Assembly (NCBI RefSeq): GCF_900205865.1
Contig: NZ_LT906662.1
Span: forward strand, 2,555,411 to 2,619,410
DNA: 64,000 nucleotides
From: Thermoanaerobacterium sp. RBIITD
GTDB lineage: Bacteria > Bacillota > Thermoanaerobacteria > Thermoanaerobacterales > Thermoanaerobacteraceae
Direction of reading: 5' to 3'
In this document: positions 56,731-64,000 of the stretch, piece by piece
Numbering within the stretch: the stretch's first letter is position 1
Layout: each line of letters begins with the position of its first letter
Position numbers and translations under genes: made by a program
The notes under the pieces: model-generated
Told to the model about the DNA's origin: nothing
The model's database searches: none
What the model saw: the letters and a program-made list of their open reading frames with translations, nothing else

Positions 56731-58374
56731 TTATTTTATTAACTTTTTATTAACTTTCTTTTTTGTGTACATCAAATCATAATATTCTTTTATCATTCTA
56801 TTTGCTGAAAATGCATCATATGTTGTTTTGATGCTTTCCTTCATCATATTTTCCCATTTTGCTTTGTCATTGTAGTATGTTGGTACAACCTTATTTAAGA
56901 GAACATCGTATAATGCTTCTAGATCATGTTTATCGAGTTCCTCTACATCATCCGATTCAAAACCGTCTCCAAACTGCCATCCATTTACGCCATCAATGCA
57001 TGCTTCAGGCCACCAACCGTCGAGAATGCTTAGATTGAGGACACCATTCATAGCAGCCTTCATACCAGATGTACCACTTGCTTCCTTAGGCCTTCTTGGG
57101 TTATTTAGCCATACATCGGAACCGCGCGTTAACATCTTTCCTATTGTCATGTCATAATCTTCAAGAAAGACAACGCTGTTTGGATATTTCTTTGTCATTT
57201 CGATCAATTTAGCGACAATCCTTTTACCTACATCATCAAGTGGGTGACCCTTTCCGGAGAATACGATCTGAATCTTTCCTGACCTCAAATATTCTCCTAT
57301 AACCTCATCATTTGTGAAAATTAAATCACTTCTCTTATATGGTGCAGCCCTTCTTGAAAAGCCTATAAGCAGTTTATCTGCGTCAAGTTTAACACCTGTG
57401 CGGTCATATACGAAATCAATCAGTTCATTTTTAAGGATATTGTGTGTTCTGAGCAATCCTTCACCATTGTTATAAGCATCGGTTATTCTTTTATCGACCC
57501 AGGTATTTCTGTCAATGCCATTTGTAATAGATATTATTGGCGCAGCGTCATCTACATCCTTCCACATCTTTCTTGCTGTTTTACCATGCAATTTAGCAAC
57601 ACCATTGGCAATACGGGAAAGGTGTAATCCTGCAACTGTCATGTTAAATGGAACACCGCCAATTTGTGCCATTTGCTCAATTGTAAGGCCATTATTCGCA
57701 CCCATGTACATTAGTAGTTCAAGACTATGAGATTCATTTCCTTCAATAACAGGTGTATGGGTAGTAAATACAACTTCTTCGCGTGTTTTATCCCATGCCT
57801 CTTTAAAAGACATATCCTCATTTTCCATTTTCTCACGAATGAGTTCCAATGCTGCTAATGCTGCATGCCCTTCATTAAAATGATATACATCGACATCTAT
57901 ACCAAGTGCTCTTAAAGCTCTTACGCCACCAATTCCTAGTACGATTTCTTGTGCAACCCTTTCCTCTCCAAACCATCCATAAAGCTGACCTGTAATCCAT
58001 CTATCACCATTTTCAGGTATATCTGTGTCAAGCAGGTATAGTGGTGCATTATCAAAACAATCAACAAGCCACACTTTGCAATAAACATCCTGATTTCTTA
58101 TTTTTACTTTTACTTTTACGCCTGTGTCTTTAAGAAAGTCATATTTATAGTTGTGGTATGCATCATATGGATAACCATCTTTACCTATATGCTGTTCTGT
58201 ATAGCCTTGTTTCCAAAGTATGCCTATACCTACAAGTGGAAGATTTAACTCTTTTGCTGCTTTTAAATGATCACCTGCTAATATGCCAAGCCCGCCGGCA
58301 TATAGCTTAAAATCTGAATTAAGTCCATATTCCATACAAAAATATGCAACACGTGGTAATTTCTTATTCTCCAT
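56731..58374 (-). CDS. glgP: Alpha-glucan phosphorylase, short form
   Basis: This 547-residue GT35 enzyme would split alpha-1,4-glucans with phosphate to glucose 1-phosphate. It is the short form found in thermophilic anaerobes, roughly 250 to 300 residues shorter than the enteric type. N-terminal VAYFCMEYGLNSDFKLYAGG, then YHFNEGHAAL with active-site residues and the PLP lysine in GTSGMKAAMNG identify it. It has no signal peptide and should act on imported or stored glucan. ATG at 58374 follows AAGGAGGAG on the minus strand. Operator-like repeats lie about 60 bases upstream. Confidence 0.95.
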   Translation of the reverse strand: MENKKLPRVAYFCMEYGLNSDFKLYAGGLGILAGDHLKAAKELNLPLVGIGILWKQGYTEQHIGKDGYPYDAYHNYKYDFLKDTGVKVKVKIRNQDVYCKVWLVDCFDNAPLYLLDTDIPENGDRWITGQLYGWFGEERVAQEIVLGIGGVRALRALGIDVDVYHFNEGHAALAALELIREKMENEDMSFKEAWDKTREEVVFTTHTPVIEGNESHSLELLMYMGANNGLTIEQMAQIGGVPFNMTVAGLHLSRIANGVAKLHGKTARKMWKDVDDAAPIISITNGIDRNTWVDKRITDAYNNGEGLLRTHNILKNELIDFVYDRTGVKLDADKLLIGFSRRAAPYKRSDLIFTNDEVIGEYLRSGKIQIVFSGKGHPLDDVGKRIVAKLIEMTKKYPNSVVFLEDYDMTIGKMLTRGSDVWLNNPRRPKEASGTSGMKAAMNGVLNLSILDGWWPEACIDGVNGWQFGDGFESDDVEELDKHDLEALYDVLLNKVVPTYYNDKAKWENMMKESIKTTYDAFSANRMIKEYYDLMYTKKKVNKKLIK

Positions 58375-58432
58375 AATTCTCCTCCTTAAGATTCATTTTC
58401 TATAATTATATTATAATATTAAAAAAGTATAT

Positions 58433-58458
58433 GTGCAAGTGTTTGCACGTAGTTGCAC
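58433..58458 (-). promoter_or_regulatory. Operator-like repeats upstream of glucan phosphorylase
   Basis: GTGCAAGTGTTTGCAC (58433-58448) is an inverted repeat of GTGCAA around GTGT. A third half TTGCAC lies at 58453-58458. The half-sites resemble the GCGCAA halves before the sugar importers and glucoamylase. AT-rich promoter-like sequence lies between it and the start of glgP. The rest of the divergent 58375-58765 region holds only a small hairpin (GTAGAA-TTTCCC-TTCTAC near 58506). Confidence 0.55.
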
Positions 58459-58765
58459 AATTATAATATTAAAGTATAACGATTATTAGAGAAAATAGAT
58501 TATCAGTAGAATTTCCCTTCTACTTCAGTCGATATTTAATGAACTAAGTTGATAAAGGATATTGAAGTTATTATAATATGTAGTCAATTTTAGATCTGGA
58601 ACTTTTTCGCCTATTTTAATTTGTCAGATTAGATTTTCTATAAGACAAAAATTATTATATAATATAAATTATTATAAAAAGTTGTGTTAAAATTTAATAT
58701 AATTAATGTATAATAAAATTAAAGGGATTCTCATTACATGTTTTTTCATGGAACGGAGGGGTCAC

Positions 58766-59563
58766 ATGAATGTCGGCATATCAACAGCGAGTTTTTATCC
58801 AGAGTACCTTACAGAAGAGACTGTTCCTCTAATAGGGAATATGGGTATTAAAACCGTAGAGGTTTTTTTAGAATCATACAGTGAATATGATGAAGAATTT
58901 TGCAAAGAAATGAAAGATGTCCTTGATAAATACGATATTAAAGTTAATTCAATACATGCAATAGGTACACAGTTTGAACCACAGCTTTTTTCTGCGACAG
59001 AAAGGCAAAGAAAAGATGCCTTAAAAATGTTATTGAAAGTATTAAAAGCTGCTAATATACTTGGCGCAAAAGTGTATGTATTTCACGGACCAGCGGTCAG
59101 AAAAGAGACAAAACCAAATATCGATTTTGAAAAGATTGCTAAAAATGCGGATTATATTGCCGAAACTGCTGGAGAATACGGAATAAAATTTGCGTGGGAA
59201 AATGTATATTGGTGCTGGTTTTCATATCCTAAATTCGCTTTATCCTTAAAGGAAGTGACAAACAGCAAAAACATATATTTTACATTAGATATAAAGCAGG
59301 CCATGAAGAGCAAGCAAGACCCATTTGAATATTTAAAAGCCATGGGTGAATATATAGCTAATGTACATCTGTGCGACTACGATAACGATGGAAATTTATT
59401 TCTTCCGGGAAGAGGCAATTTCGACTTTAGAAGATTGTATAAAGAACTTGAGAGGATTAACTACCGCGGTCCTGTAATAATGGAAGTCTATAGAAACAAT
59501 TACAAAGAATACAGCGAAATGATGGAAGGAATAATATTTTTAAAAGAGATATTTGATAGATAA
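58766..59563 (+). CDS. Sugar phosphate isomerase/epimerase-type TIM barrel protein
   Basis: This 265-residue protein belongs to the xylose-isomerase-like/AP endonuclease 2 superfamily. Typical segments are MNVGISTASFYPEY, VYVFHGPAVR, KFAWENVYWCWF, FTLDIKQAMKS and NVHLCDYDNDG, with acids and histidines for a divalent metal. Members isomerise sugars, inositols or hydroxy acids; the substrate here is not evident. ATG 58766 follows ACGGAGGGG. An upstream in-frame ATG at 58706 would add an unlikely hydrophobic stretch. Confidence 0.85.
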   Translation: MNVGISTASFYPEYLTEETVPLIGNMGIKTVEVFLESYSEYDEEFCKEMKDVLDKYDIKVNSIHAIGTQFEPQLFSATERQRKDALKMLLKVLKAANILGAKVYVFHGPAVRKETKPNIDFEKIAKNADYIAETAGEYGIKFAWENVYWCWFSYPKFALSLKEVTNSKNIYFTLDIKQAMKSKQDPFEYLKAMGEYIANVHLCDYDNDGNLFLPGRGNFDFRRLYKELERINYRGPVIMEVYRNNYKEYSEMMEGIIFLKEIFDR

Positions 59564-59589
59564 TTTTAAATATTACTATTTATGGAAAC

Positions 59590-59618
59590 TGTAAGGGCCT
59601 TTAAATTAGACCCTTACA
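59590..59618. terminator. Convergent terminator after isomerase-like gene
   Basis: TGTAAGGG (59590-59597) pairs with CCCTTACA (59611-59618), followed on the plus strand by TTGTTATTG. It overlaps the end of the small minus-strand gene. Confidence 0.65.
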
Positions 59619-59806
59619 TTGTTATTGTGAAGTGCTGGCCAGTCAGCAAATGCAAGAACTAATAGCATTAAAACATTTATAAATGGAATATACATTGTAA
59701 GCCCATATATGCCGCCGAATCCTGCTTTATCAAACAACTTCCACCAAACAAATCCATAAAGGATTGTCAAGGCAGCATACAAAACATATCTAATCAGTTC
59801 TCCCAT
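59606..59806 (-). CDS. Small membrane protein
   Basis: This 66-residue protein has two hydrophobic segments (LIRYVLYAALTILYGFVWWKL and IYGLTMYIPFINVLMLLVLAF) and a short polar tail. WKLFDKAGFGGIYGLTMYIPFINV resembles the DUF5684-like small membrane proteins, where the loop between helices is conserved. ATG at 59806 follows AGGGGGGAT on the minus strand. No function is known. It stands alone between a terminator and a decayed gene. Confidence 0.65.
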   Translation of the reverse strand: MGELIRYVLYAALTILYGFVWWKLFDKAGFGGIYGLTMYIPFINVLMLLVLAFADWPALHNNNVRV

Positions 59807-59970
59807 CAAAATCCCCCCTGGATAATTAATAATTAATATTATAGTATTAAACATATGCGAAATTTGTTGCATTGTGCACATTGTTCTTGACATATAGTGT
59901 AAATATATGTCATTGTTAAGGTGTGGTAAAATCTAGGTTAATTATTGTAAAGTCCATTGGAAAATATTAA

Positions 59971-60290
59971 TTTATCTGTAATAATGTAAGTGATCCAAAT
60001 ACTTTTAAAATTATTGGTGGTTTTGAGCTACATGACTTAAAAAGCAGTGGCTTGTTTGAATATATTGAAAAAAATCCGGTGTAAAGATTAACTTTACTGA
60101 AAGCGGTACTTTAGCGGCAGAAGAAAATCTGACAAAAACAGACGTAAATTCTACTAAATATGATGCAATGTGGATTCCAAATGTAGCAAATCTGTATTCA
60201 GAACCAACTATTTGGTCTAACAATGTACTTATGAGTCTATCTGATAAAAGTGATAAATTGGTTGATGTTTTGACGACAGATGAAGAATAA
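59971..60290 (+). pseudogene. Remnant of substrate-binding (possibly VWA) protein, frameshifted
   Basis: The first frame reads DPNTFKIIGGFELHDLKSS and goes to EYIEKNP, where a missing base (CCGGTG instead of CCGGGTG) ends it at TAA near 60083. The next frame continues GVKINFTESGTLAAEE and YDAMWIPNVANLYSE to a stop at 60290. Together they match the start of the extracellular substrate-binding proteins that are often fused to a VWA domain, where a phrase like YDAVWPSNS follows an SGTL motif. No start, signal peptide or C-terminal domain remains. It is a degraded fragment. 60291-60470 holds AT-rich sequence and a possible hairpin only. Confidence 0.7.
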
Positions 60291-60470
60291 AAAAATATTT
60301 AATGAATTATACTTGATATACGTAATATATGGGTTTAATATCTGATGCAGGGGCTAATTATTAGACCCTATTTATATTATTGACATGGCTTTGCCTTTTA
60401 AAGTATTATTTAATTTAATAAGCTAAATTATTAAAAAAGGTGTAATATAACAATATGGGAGAGTGATAAA

Positions 60471-60932
60471 ATGTCCGTAGAGGCAGTTAAAAGATTTTTT
60501 GAAGAAAATAATATAGATGCTGATGTAAAAGTACTTGGAGATACAAGTACTGTTGAAAAAGCTGCAAATGAGATTGGCGTGACACCCGGAGAAATTGCAA
60601 AATCGATGCTTTTTAAATTAAAAGACAGGTATGTCATGGTTATATCGGCGGGCGATAAGAAAATAGATAATCGAAAATTCAAAGATACTTTTCATTGTAA
60701 GGCAAAGATGGCGACACCTGAAGAAGTTCTTGAAATAACAGGACATCCTGTTGGTGGTGTTTGCCCATATGGATTAAAGACGGATATCGATATTTATTAT
60801 GATATATCATTAAAAAATTATGAACTCGTATACCCGGCAGCTGGTGATGTAAATGCTGCCGTAGCTGTAAATGTCGATGATATGGATAAAATAGTTAAAG
60901 GTGAATGGGTTGATGTATGTCAAAAAAATTGA
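60471..60932 (+). CDS. YbaK/EbsC-family aminoacyl-tRNA deacylase
   Basis: This 153-residue protein belongs to the YbaK/ProX group, which removes wrongly attached amino acids (often Cys or Ala on tRNA-Pro). Family landmarks are VEKAANEIGVTPGEIAKSM, the VMVISAGDKKID stretch and the loop TGHPVGGVCPYG. The closing region has YELVYPAAGDVNAAVAV. ATG 60471 follows GGGAGAGT. Its stop codon lies within the terminator stem. Confidence 0.9.
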   Translation: MSVEAVKRFFEENNIDADVKVLGDTSTVEKAANEIGVTPGEIAKSMLFKLKDRYVMVISAGDKKIDNRKFKDTFHCKAKMATPEEVLEITGHPVGGVCPYGLKTDIDIYYDISLKNYELVYPAAGDVNAAVAVNVDDMDKIVKGEWVDVCQKN

Positions 60933-60945
60933 CATACATCTTTTC
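60912..60945 (+). terminator. Terminator overlapping YbaK-family stop codon
   Basis: GATGTATGTCA (60912-60922) pairs with TGACATACATC (60930-60940), followed by TTTTCAG. The TGA stop is the first base triplet of the 3' arm. Confidence 0.8.
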
Positions 60946-61888
60946 AGTATCTTGAAGTAGTGGTTAATTCGGGTACCATCTGTTTGATTCCGCTTGAATC
61001 GAGTGCAATACCATATCCGTATGCCGATGTAGAAAAAGCCATTTCCGCCTGTGCCAATGGTATACCTTTAAGTGTAACATATTTTAGCTCACCAGTTCCT
61101 ACACCTTTTTGAGCACACTGAAAAAGATAGTTTACACCTTGTGGCAAAAAGCCGAACATCCTTGCACCTACGGTGTCTGTTGCGACAGGATCAGTTCCGG
61201 CAATAATCATATTAGCATTAATTGGTTTACCTTCAGCAGGACCTGTACCAATCATAGCCTCTTGTGAACTTAATATAGTTAAGTCAATTGATATTTTTTC
61301 TGCCATTGCTCTTATAAAATTGTGTAGGTCATTATGTATCCCAAGGTTTTTCTTTGGGAAACCATGTATTTCTGCCGGCGGCCATCCTAATGCAATATTC
61401 TTGATACCCAGTGAAACGGTTGCTTCTTCATGCATTTTCATCTGAGTGAAAGAGATTAAGACATCCATCTGCTCATAAAGTTCATTTACCTTTGTCGATT
61501 TGACAAGGCAATCATTTAACAGAAGATCTACATATGGGCCATAATTTAGATCGATGAATTCAACGCCTTCTTCAGATATAATTTTGTCATAGCTATTGTC
61601 TGTCATAACCTTTGGAGTAGGGTTACCGCCTGAACCTGCTGCGATAACTATCCTTCCAGGATTTTTGGATTTTATATACCTAATCAATGCTCTTAAAGTA
61701 TAAGGTCCAACGATTGTCGCACTTTGTGGTGGTTTACTCTTAACGAAATTGGGTGTAATAACAACCGTATTTCCTGCTTCTATTAAATTTTGCAACGGTA
61801 ATAAATTTAATGCATTATGTAGGTTAGTTACCTCGTCGGGCCCAGACGTTATTGCAACAACAGGTTCAGTTATTTTTCTGTATCTCAT
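60944..61888 (-). CDS. DUF362 domain protein
   Basis: This 314-residue DUF362-only protein has TPNFVKSKPPQSATIVGPY, then IAAGSGGNPTPKVM and SFTQMKMHEEATVSLGIKN. Its C-terminal half has AGTDPVATDTVGARMFGF. It lacks the ferredoxin domain that some DUF362 proteins carry. The family is common in anaerobes and has no settled function; redox or cofactor roles have been proposed. ATG at 61888 follows AGAGGTGA on the minus strand. It is separated from cotJ by the cotJ terminator. Confidence 0.8.
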   Translation of the reverse strand: MRYRKITEPVVAITSGPDEVTNLHNALNLLPLQNLIEAGNTVVITPNFVKSKPPQSATIVGPYTLRALIRYIKSKNPGRIVIAAGSGGNPTPKVMTDNSYDKIISEEGVEFIDLNYGPYVDLLLNDCLVKSTKVNELYEQMDVLISFTQMKMHEEATVSLGIKNIALGWPPAEIHGFPKKNLGIHNDLHNFIRAMAEKISIDLTILSSQEAMIGTGPAEGKPINANMIIAGTDPVATDTVGARMFGFLPQGVNYLFQCAQKGVGTGELKYVTLKGIPLAQAEMAFSTSAYGYGIALDSSGIKQMVPELTTTSRY

Positions 61889-61925
61889 AAAATCACCTCT
61901 TACATAGTTTTACACATTTTTTAAA

Positions 61926-61951
61926 AAATAAAAGCCGGATTTCATCCGGCC
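61926..61951 (-). terminator. Terminator of cotJABC operon
   Basis: GCCGGA (61934-61939) pairs with TCCGGC (61945-61950). On the minus strand TTTTATTTTTTA follows. Confidence 0.87.
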
Positions 61952-61958
61952 AATAACT

Positions 61959-62531
61959 TTAATAAAATTTTTTGCTTTTTAAATATTCTCTTACTCTATC
62001 AAGTGTTTCACCGAATCTCTGGAAGTGTACGACTTCCCTTTCTCTTAGAAATCTCAATGTATCTTTTACACATGGGTCATCTGTGAGATTAATGAGGTGT
62101 TCATATGTTGCTCTTGCCTTTTCTTCGGCTGCCATATCTTCATGAAGGTCTGCAACAACATCGCCCTTTACCTGGATATATGCTGCAGTCCAAATCATTC
62201 CTGTTGTATCAGTATAGAATAATGCTCTATCATGTTCTGTATAATGCTCACCAAGACCTTCTTTTCTAAGTTCCTCAACCGGCACACCTTTCAATAATTT
62301 AAATACCATAGTGGCAATTATTTCTAGGTGAGCGAATTCTTCAGTGCCAATGTCTGTTAATGTACCCTTTGCTTGACCTGTTGGCATTGTATATCTCTGT
62401 GTCTGATAGCGTAGTGCTGCAGCAAGCTCACCGTCAGGTCCACCATATTGTGCTATTAAAAACTTAGCCATTTTTATATCTGGTTTACATACATTTACTG
62501 GATATTCTAATTTTTTCTCATAAATCCACAT
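61959..62531 (-). CDS. cotJC: Spore coat protein CotJC (manganese catalase family)
   Basis: This 190-residue four-helix protein has the manganese-catalase ligands in GTEEFAHLEIIATMV and a second set around EEKARATYEHLI and EREVVHFQRFGETL. In Bacillus CotJC is a spore-coat component made in the mother cell; catalase activity is inferred from ligands only. ATG at 62531 follows GGGGAGTGA. It follows cotJB by 12 bases in the order A-B-C, which is normal. Confidence 0.94.
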   Translation of the reverse strand: MWIYEKKLEYPVNVCKPDIKMAKFLIAQYGGPDGELAAALRYQTQRYTMPTGQAKGTLTDIGTEEFAHLEIIATMVFKLLKGVPVEELRKEGLGEHYTEHDRALFYTDTTGMIWTAAYIQVKGDVVADLHEDMAAEEKARATYEHLINLTDDPCVKDTLRFLREREVVHFQRFGETLDRVREYLKSKKFY

Positions 62532-62543
62532 AATATCACTCCC

Positions 62544-62804
62544 CTAATACTGAATTTCCCAAGGCCATGGTTCATCTACCCATCTCCACCTGTTGCATTG
62601 ATCTGGTGTATTTCCGAAGGACATAAATGGACCATAAAGCTGTTCATATTGTACTTTTAATGTCCTCAATTGTTCACTGTAATAGTTATAATCTCTTAAA
62701 GCTTTTTGATCCTCAGGATGCGTATCAAGATAAAGATTCAAATCTATACATGTAAAATCGATCTCCATGATTTTCTTTAACAATGCTACTTGATTACCAT
62801 CCAT
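62544..62804 (-). CDS. cotJB: Spore coat protein CotJB
   Basis: This 86-residue acidic protein has the CotJB pattern: MDGNQVALLKKIMEIDFTCI, DLNLYLDTHPEDQ, then YGPFMSFG and WRWVDEPWPWE at the C-terminus. It is a partner of CotJA and CotJC in the coat. The start is the ATG at 62804 with GAGGAGG just upstream; it overlaps the cotJA reading frame end by close spacing, so translation is probably coupled. Confidence 0.92.
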   Translation of the reverse strand: MDGNQVALLKKIMEIDFTCIDLNLYLDTHPEDQKALRDYNYYSEQLRTLKVQYEQLYGPFMSFGNTPDQCNRWRWVDEPWPWEIQY

Positions 62805-62806
62805 AA

Positions 62807-62989
62807 TCAATACCTCCTCATTTTCTCTTCTACATATGGTTTATCAAGCTCTGGGAAAATAGTGCCTCTCATTAGCCCTTGCTCTGGAGGGTATGCAGAT
62901 ACATATTTTTGTATTGGTATATATGCTTCAGCTAAACCTTTCTGGCTCATATCATATGATTCTATATACGGATTATTATACTCATACAT
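62807..62989 (-). CDS. cotJA: Spore coat protein CotJA
   Basis: This 60-residue protein ends with LAEAYIPIQKYVSAYPPEQGLMRGTIFPELDKPY split across its middle and end, the CotJA hallmark being IPxQ and the GxxxGTxFPEL run. ATG at 62989 follows ATGGAGG; an earlier in-frame ATG at 63019 is possible but less likely. It heads the cotJABC operon. A sporulation (SigE) promoter is expected upstream but I could not pick one out with confidence. Confidence 0.88.
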   Translation of the reverse strand: MYEYNNPYIESYDMSQKGLAEAYIPIQKYVSAYPPEQGLMRGTIFPELDKPYVEEKMRRY

Positions 62990-63140
62990 ATACAAAACCT
63001 CCATAATTAAATATTTCATTATATAATATTCAAATAATATATAAAAGTGATAATAGAATGTGATGCTAATGCCATTTTGACGTTTTTGATAAAAATGATA
63101 TATAATAATATATAATTGAAACTAAGGAGATTGAAGCATT

Positions 63141-64000
63141 ATGAAGAAAAACGATGAAATAATTACAACTATACAGGATATGGATTTTGATGGATACGGA
63201 TTATCATATGTTGATAATAAAATGATAAAAGTTAAAGGCGTGGTGGCAGGACAAAAAGCCAAAGTAAAAATAAAGCGGATAAAAAATGATATAGCCGAGG
63301 CTAATTTAATTGATATTATAGAAAAATCACCTTTAGAACATGATGATGTCTGCCAACATTTTGGTGAATGTGGTGGCTGTACATATTTAAATGTGAATTA
63401 TAATGTTCAACTAAAAATAAAAGAAGGTATTGTAAAAAAACTCCTAGATGAAGCAGGCATTGATGGTTATGAATTTCTTGGTGTAGAAGGAAGTCCAAAT
63501 GTATTTGCATACAGAAATAAGATGGAGTATACATTTGGAAAAGATAATAATGGTAATTTAAAATTGGGGTTACACAAAAAAGGCAGATTTTATGATATAG
63601 TAACGACAAAGGACTGCAGAATAGTCGACAATGATTTTGCAAAATGCATCGATTTAGTGCTCAACTATGCGGAAAAGTATAATCTTCCAGTCTACAATGG
63701 TAAAACACATGAAGGCTATCTAAGACACATGGTTGTCAGAAAAGCTGCTAAGTCAGGCGAGCTTTTAGTGAACATTGTTACAACATCTCAAATTTACCAT
63801 GACTTTTTAGAATTAGTAGAGATACTTAAAAGGGCCGATTTTGAAGGCAAACTTGTCGGTATATTACATACTATAAATGACAGTTTGTCTGATGCTGTAA
63901 TATGTGAGAAACTTATAGTATTATATGGAAGAGACTATTTTATAGAAGAGATACTTGGATTAAAATTTAAGATAAGCGCCTTCTCATTTTTTCAGACAAA
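63141..64000 (+). CDS. 23S rRNA (uracil-5-)-methyltransferase, second paralogue, cut by window edge
   Basis: The gene starts at ATG 63141 behind AAGGAG and remains open to the right edge (about 286 codons visible). The four-cysteine site reads CQHFGECGGC and is followed by TYLNVNYNVQLKIKEG, as in RlmD/RumA. Then YRNKMEYTFG and EGYLRHMVVRK match the family. The SAM-binding and catalytic cysteine motifs should lie past the edge. It is a paralogue of the gene at 33759, differing throughout. The longer N-terminal insert is within the family range. Confidence 0.9.
   Translation, partial: MKKNDEIITTIQDMDFDGYGLSYVDNKMIKVKGVVAGQKAKVKIKRIKNDIAEANLIDIIEKSPLEHDDVCQHFGECGGCTYLNVNYNVQLKIKEGIVKKLLDEAGIDGYEFLGVEGSPNVFAYRNKMEYTFGKDNNGNLKLGLHKKGRFYDIVTTKDCRIVDNDFAKCIDLVLNYAEKYNLPVYNGKTHEGYLRHMVVRKAAKSGELLVNIVTTSQIYHDFLELVEILKRADFEGKLVGILHTINDSLSDAVICEKLIVLYGRDYFIEEILGLKFKISAFSFFQT

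Noticed and set aside
60944-61888. Ferredoxin-containing DUF362 protein
   Set aside because: No CxxCxxC cluster is present in the sequence.

Overview
The window looks like a chromosomal segment of a low-GC, spore-forming, starch-degrading Firmicute. The closest match I would guess is the Thermoanaerobacterales (Thermoanaerobacterium or a near relative). This rests on AT-rich codon use, strong AGGAGG-type ribosome sites, a cotJABC spore-coat operon, a lipoprotein-type GH15 glucoamylase, a short-form glucan phosphorylase and the gene order murB-PHP-rapZ-yvcK...whiA-HPr-ytoI-dnaE-pfkA-pyk. The genus is an inference; I could not run a search.

Left edge (1-5 kb): a copper-type P1B ATPase gene (copA) is split by a 2,713-bp group II intron inserted in antisense orientation. 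Removing 254-2966 restores one open frame exactly. The intron carries an intact reverse transcriptase/maturase/HNH protein. A small zinc-ribbon gene follows copA. Next (5-9 kb) come murB, a PHP-domain hydrolase, rapZ and yvcK.

Between yvcK (ends 8728) and whiA (starts 21069), which are usually adjacent, lies a 12-kb block. It holds two complete binding-protein/permease sugar ABC operons without an ATPase gene. Each is driven by a nearly identical copy of a 120-bp promoter/operator module. The block also contains a pair of CoA-dehydratase-activase-related proteins, rodZ, a cytoplasmic GH13 neopullulanase-type enzyme and a small unknown protein. The ancestral order resumes with whiA, HPr, ytoI, dnaE, a small DUF2007-like gene, pfkA, pyk, a thioesterase and fxsA.

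The right half mixes starch metabolism (GH15 glucoamylase, GH31 alpha-glucosidase, pgi, glucan phosphorylase) with methionine synthesis under a SAM-I riboswitch (metF-metH). It also has an ECF sigma/anti-sigma pair, a MerR regulator with its own promoter, an Rsm22-type methyltransferase, a nuclease-helicase fusion, an Sfp-type phosphopantetheinyl transferase, peptidase T, a nitroreductase, an HD hydrolase, DUF362, cotJABC and two RlmD-type 23S rRNA uracil methyltransferases (the second cut by the right edge).

Read together, the carbohydrate genes form a route from starch to pyruvate. Surface glucoamylase releases sugar, two ABC importers bring in oligosaccharides, cytoplasmic GH13, GH31 and phosphorylase split them, and pgi, pfkA and pyk carry out glycolysis. 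The regulatory DNA supports coordination: a duplicated LacI-type operator module precedes both importers, and glucoamylase and GH31 share a hairpin-containing leader element. I saw no CRISPR array, prophage, tRNA or rRNA gene. I did not find a clearly new defence or biosynthetic system. The most unusual items are the antisense intron in copA, the duplicated regulatory module, the shared starch-gene leader and the nuclease-helicase fusion.
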